From assembly GCA_038239195.1 (NCBI GenBank), contig JBBSEZ010000225.1, positions 1 to 15,764 on the forward strand: DNA of 15,764 nucleotides. The letters are read 5' to 3'. Position 1 is the stretch's first letter; each line of letters starts with the position of its first letter. This DNA is from JBBSEZ01 sp038239195 (GTDB taxonomy: Bacteria > Planctomycetota > Planctomycetia > Gemmatales > Gemmataceae). A model generated the notes under the pieces. It saw only the letters and a program-made list of their open reading frames with translations. It was not told the DNA's origin and did not search any database. Of the stretch, positions 14,163 through 15,764 are shown piece after piece. A program made the translations under genes and the position numbers.

Positions 14163-14226
14163 TGTAGGACGGCTCTCCCGAGCCGTCCTGCCGGGGGCGG
14201 GACGGCGCGGGCGCGCCGTCCTGCGG
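14163..14226. repeat. Tandem pair of GC hairpins
   Basis: GGACGGCTC (14167-14175) with GAGCCGTCC (14180-14188), and GGACGGCGCG (14200-14209) with CGCGCCGTCC (14212-14221), are two perfect hairpins 11 nt apart sharing GGACGGC. This is the look of a dispersed REP-like unit. It lies between the toxin remnant and mcrC and may also end transcription. Confidence 0.7.
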
Positions 14227-14261
14227 GGGGGTTCCTGCCGACCGCCTGAATGACCACGGCT

Positions 14262-14303
14262 GGCGCTCGCCCCGCAACCTTTCCCGCCCGCTCGGGGAGC
14301 GCC
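14262..14303 (+). promoter_or_regulatory. Possible hairpin covering the mcrC ribosome site
   Basis: GGCGCTC (14262-14268) is a perfect inverted match of GAGCGCC (14297-14303). The right arm overlaps GGGGAG (14294-14299), the presumed ribosome-binding site of mcrC, so pairing would reduce translation. The 28-nt loop makes this a weak prediction. Confidence 0.25.
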
Positions 14304-14305
14304 CC

Positions 14306-15526
14306 ATGTCGCCAGCCGCACGCACCATCACCCTGACCGAGCGCAGGCCCCACCTCTGCCGCCTCCCCCCCGGCGACGTCGCCTTCCTGCTCGCGCGCCA
14401 CCGCGCCCACGTCGAGGTCGCCCCGACCGGACGGGCGCACCGCTACCGCCTCACCGCCACCGGCCACGCCGGCGTCATCCACGCCCCCACGGCCCGCCTC
14501 ATCCTGCAACCGAAAATCCCCCTCCGCAACGTCCTCTTCCTCCTCGCCCCCGACGTGGTCCCGCCCTCCCTTCCCGACCGCACCGAGGCCGTCGAGGGCG
14601 AGGCGCTTCTCGACGTGCTGGCGGGGCTGCTGGCACAGCGCCTGGCGGAGCGCACGGCGGTTGGCCTGCACCGCGGCTACGCGGAGCGGAATGAGCAAGG
14701 GCCCTACCTGCTGGGCCGGCTCGACGTGCCCGCCCAGATGCGCGAGGCCGCCGGCCGCAAGGACCAGCTCCATTGCCGCCACGACGACTTCACCCCGGAC
14801 GTGCCCTGCAACCAGCTCCCCCGCGCCGTCGTCGAGGCGCTCCTGGCGTCGCCCCTGCTCGGCGATGGCGGGCGCTCCGCCCTGAGAACGACGCTGGGGA
14901 TGCTGGAAAGTGCCTCGTCGCAACCGCTGACGCCCGACCTCGTCGCGCGGGCTTTCCGGAACGCCCCGCCCGAGTATGGTCCGCTCCTCGACCTGTGCCG
15001 GTTGCTCGCCGATGGACTGGCGCCGGGGAGCGCCGCCGGACCGACGCCGGGGCCGACGTTCCTGCTCGACCTGGAGCGCGTCTTCGAGCGCCACGTCACG
15101 CGCGGCGTCGTGACCGCCTTCGCCGACCGGCCGGGCTGGTCCGTCGGGGCCCAACAGGAGCGCCTCGTCAACCTGCCCGCGCCCGGACAGCCCGACATCC
15201 ACGTGCGGCCCGACGTCACCATCGAGCGCCTCGGCGAGCCCGCGCTGGTGGTGGACGCCAAGTGGAAGCGCCTGCCGCGCACCGCCCTCGTCACGCCCGA
15301 CCTCTACCAGGTGCTCGCCTACGGCACGGCCCTGGGGGCGCGGCACGTCGCCCTCGTCTACGCCGGCCGGCGCCGGCGCTTCTGGGAGTACGTCTTTCCA
15401 CGCTCCCCGATTCGTGTGACCGTCTGCGCGCTCGACGTCGCCGGAGATCGCGCGGCGTGCGAGCGCGCCCTGCGGCGATTGGGGCGCGACCTGCTTCGGC
15501 TGGCGCGCTCGGCGTGTCACGAATGA
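14306..15526 (+). CDS. mcrC: McrC-family nuclease subunit of McrBC-type restriction, without an adjacent mcrB
   Basis: This 406-aa protein follows the McrC family from end to end. The N-terminal domain has 'HAGVIHAPTARLILQPKIPL' (about 53-72) and NVLFLLA; the middle has 'GPYLLGRLDVPAQMREAAGR' (about 132-151), then FTPDVPCNQL and FLLDLERVFERHV. The C-terminal PD-(D/E)xK nuclease has D303 (VRPDVTIE), D317 and K319 (VVDAKWKRLP), then 'TPDLYQVLAYGTALGARHVALVYAG'. McrC is the DNA-cutting partner of the GTPase McrB, which recognises modified cytosine in foreign DNA. The catalytic residues look intact. Start ATG at 14306 has GGGGAG 7 nt upstream. mcrB normally lies immediately upstream, but here that space holds toxin-antitoxin and IS3 remnants, so it is an orphan in this window. 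Confidence 0.93.
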   Translation: MSPAARTITLTERRPHLCRLPPGDVAFLLARHRAHVEVAPTGRAHRYRLTATGHAGVIHAPTARLILQPKIPLRNVLFLLAPDVVPPSLPDRTEAVEGEALLDVLAGLLAQRLAERTAVGLHRGYAERNEQGPYLLGRLDVPAQMREAAGRKDQLHCRHDDFTPDVPCNQLPRAVVEALLASPLLGDGGRSALRTTLGMLESASSQPLTPDLVARAFRNAPPEYGPLLDLCRLLADGLAPGSAAGPTPGPTFLLDLERVFERHVTRGVVTAFADRPGWSVGAQQERLVNLPAPGQPDIHVRPDVTIERLGEPALVVDAKWKRLPRTALVTPDLYQVLAYGTALGARHVALVYAGRRRRFWEYVFPRSPIRVTVCALDVAGDRAACERALRRLGRDLLRLARSACHE

Positions 15527-15712
15527 ATCGCCCGCCTGTCCACGGCCAGCGCCGCCTCGCGGAACGCCTCCGACAGCGAGGGGCCGTCGGCAACCACCGG
15601 CTTGCCGCCCGCGCCGGGCAGACCGCCCACGCCGAAGAGCGGTGCCCTGTCGGAGCGGTCGCCCCCGCGTAAGATGGGGCGGGGAGGCCCCCGGCGACGG
15701 AGGAGACTGGCG

Positions 15713-15764
15713 ATGACTCCCGAAGACGCCTTCCTGCACGCCATCCGCGAGGAGCCCGAGGACG
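15713..15764 (+). CDS. TIGR02996 (Gemmata repeat-companion) protein, 5' part only
   Basis: The window ends 17 codons into this gene: MTPEDAFLHAIREEPED. 'FL.AI...P.D' is the opening of the TIGR02996 domain, the same as in the protein at 812-1834. Start ATG at 15713 is preceded by GGAGGAG. The body of the protein and any repeats lie outside the window. The 186 nt between mcrC and this gene show nothing recognisable. Confidence 0.8.
   Translation, partial: MTPEDAFLHAIREEPED

Noticed and set aside
14042..14167. C-terminal part of the PemK/MazF-like toxin in another frame
   Set aside because: The helix-like VADELLEAARRLVER could fit, but no family signature was recognisable, so it is not annotated as part of the toxin.
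13739..15739. 666-codon minus-strand open frame
   Set aside because: Shadow of mcrC and the antitoxin region, composed of low-complexity Arg/Gly/Ala sequence.
15517..15744. Minus-strand frame ending in SLSEAFREAALAVDRRAIHS after mcrC
   Set aside because: The tail looks somewhat protein-like, but the frame overlaps both mcrC and the start of the TIGR02996 gene, and its first half is Arg/Pro/Gly-rich; insufficient support.

Overview
This window is GC-rich bacterial DNA that looks like a planctomycete of the Gemmataceae type. The evidence is the protein families present. There are two proteins starting with the Gemmata repeat-companion domain (TIGR02996), one with leucine-rich repeats. There is one secreted TIGR03067-type protein, one member of an 'MTEQ.WLAC' Gemmataceae paralog family, and several dispersed GC-rich hairpin repeats. 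No tRNA, rRNA or CRISPR array was seen.

Left part (1-5022) is ordinary chromosome. Three minus-strand genes form a likely operon in the order nadA (quinolinate synthase, NAD synthesis), a TIGR02996/LRR protein and a CBM9-like protein. Next on the minus strand are an uncharacterised Gemmataceae-family protein, a decayed C-terminal scrap of a paralog of it, and a small membrane protein. A plus-strand TIGR03067-like secreted protein follows.

Centre (5150-8100) is a signalling module. A near-consensus sigma70 promoter with a palindromic spacer drives a YegI-like Ser/Thr kinase that carries an unusual N-terminal degenerate PIN-like region. The kinase gene overlaps a TerY/YegL-type von Willebrand A protein by 8 nt, and a single-domain CheY-like receiver follows. 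The PP2C phosphatase usual in TerY-P loci is absent. This is the best candidate here for an under-described system.

Convergent to it (8154-11018) lies a two-module M16 zinc peptidase. Its interdomain linker is encoded by a 147-nt palindromic repeat (two hairpins in a larger inverted repeat) inserted in frame.

Right part (11019-14305) is a debris-rich accessory stretch. It holds a 177-bp second copy of the M16 gene's 5' end, a VapBC-type module whose toxin has an in-frame stop, four copies of a 29-nt palindromic repeat, a small DUF5681-like gene with a probable frameshift, an IS3-family remnant (orfA intact, orfB cut), and an antitoxin followed by a truncated PemK/MazF-like toxin. It is bounded by an mcrC gene (McrBC nuclease subunit) with no mcrB beside it. 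The window closes in the start of another TIGR02996 protein.
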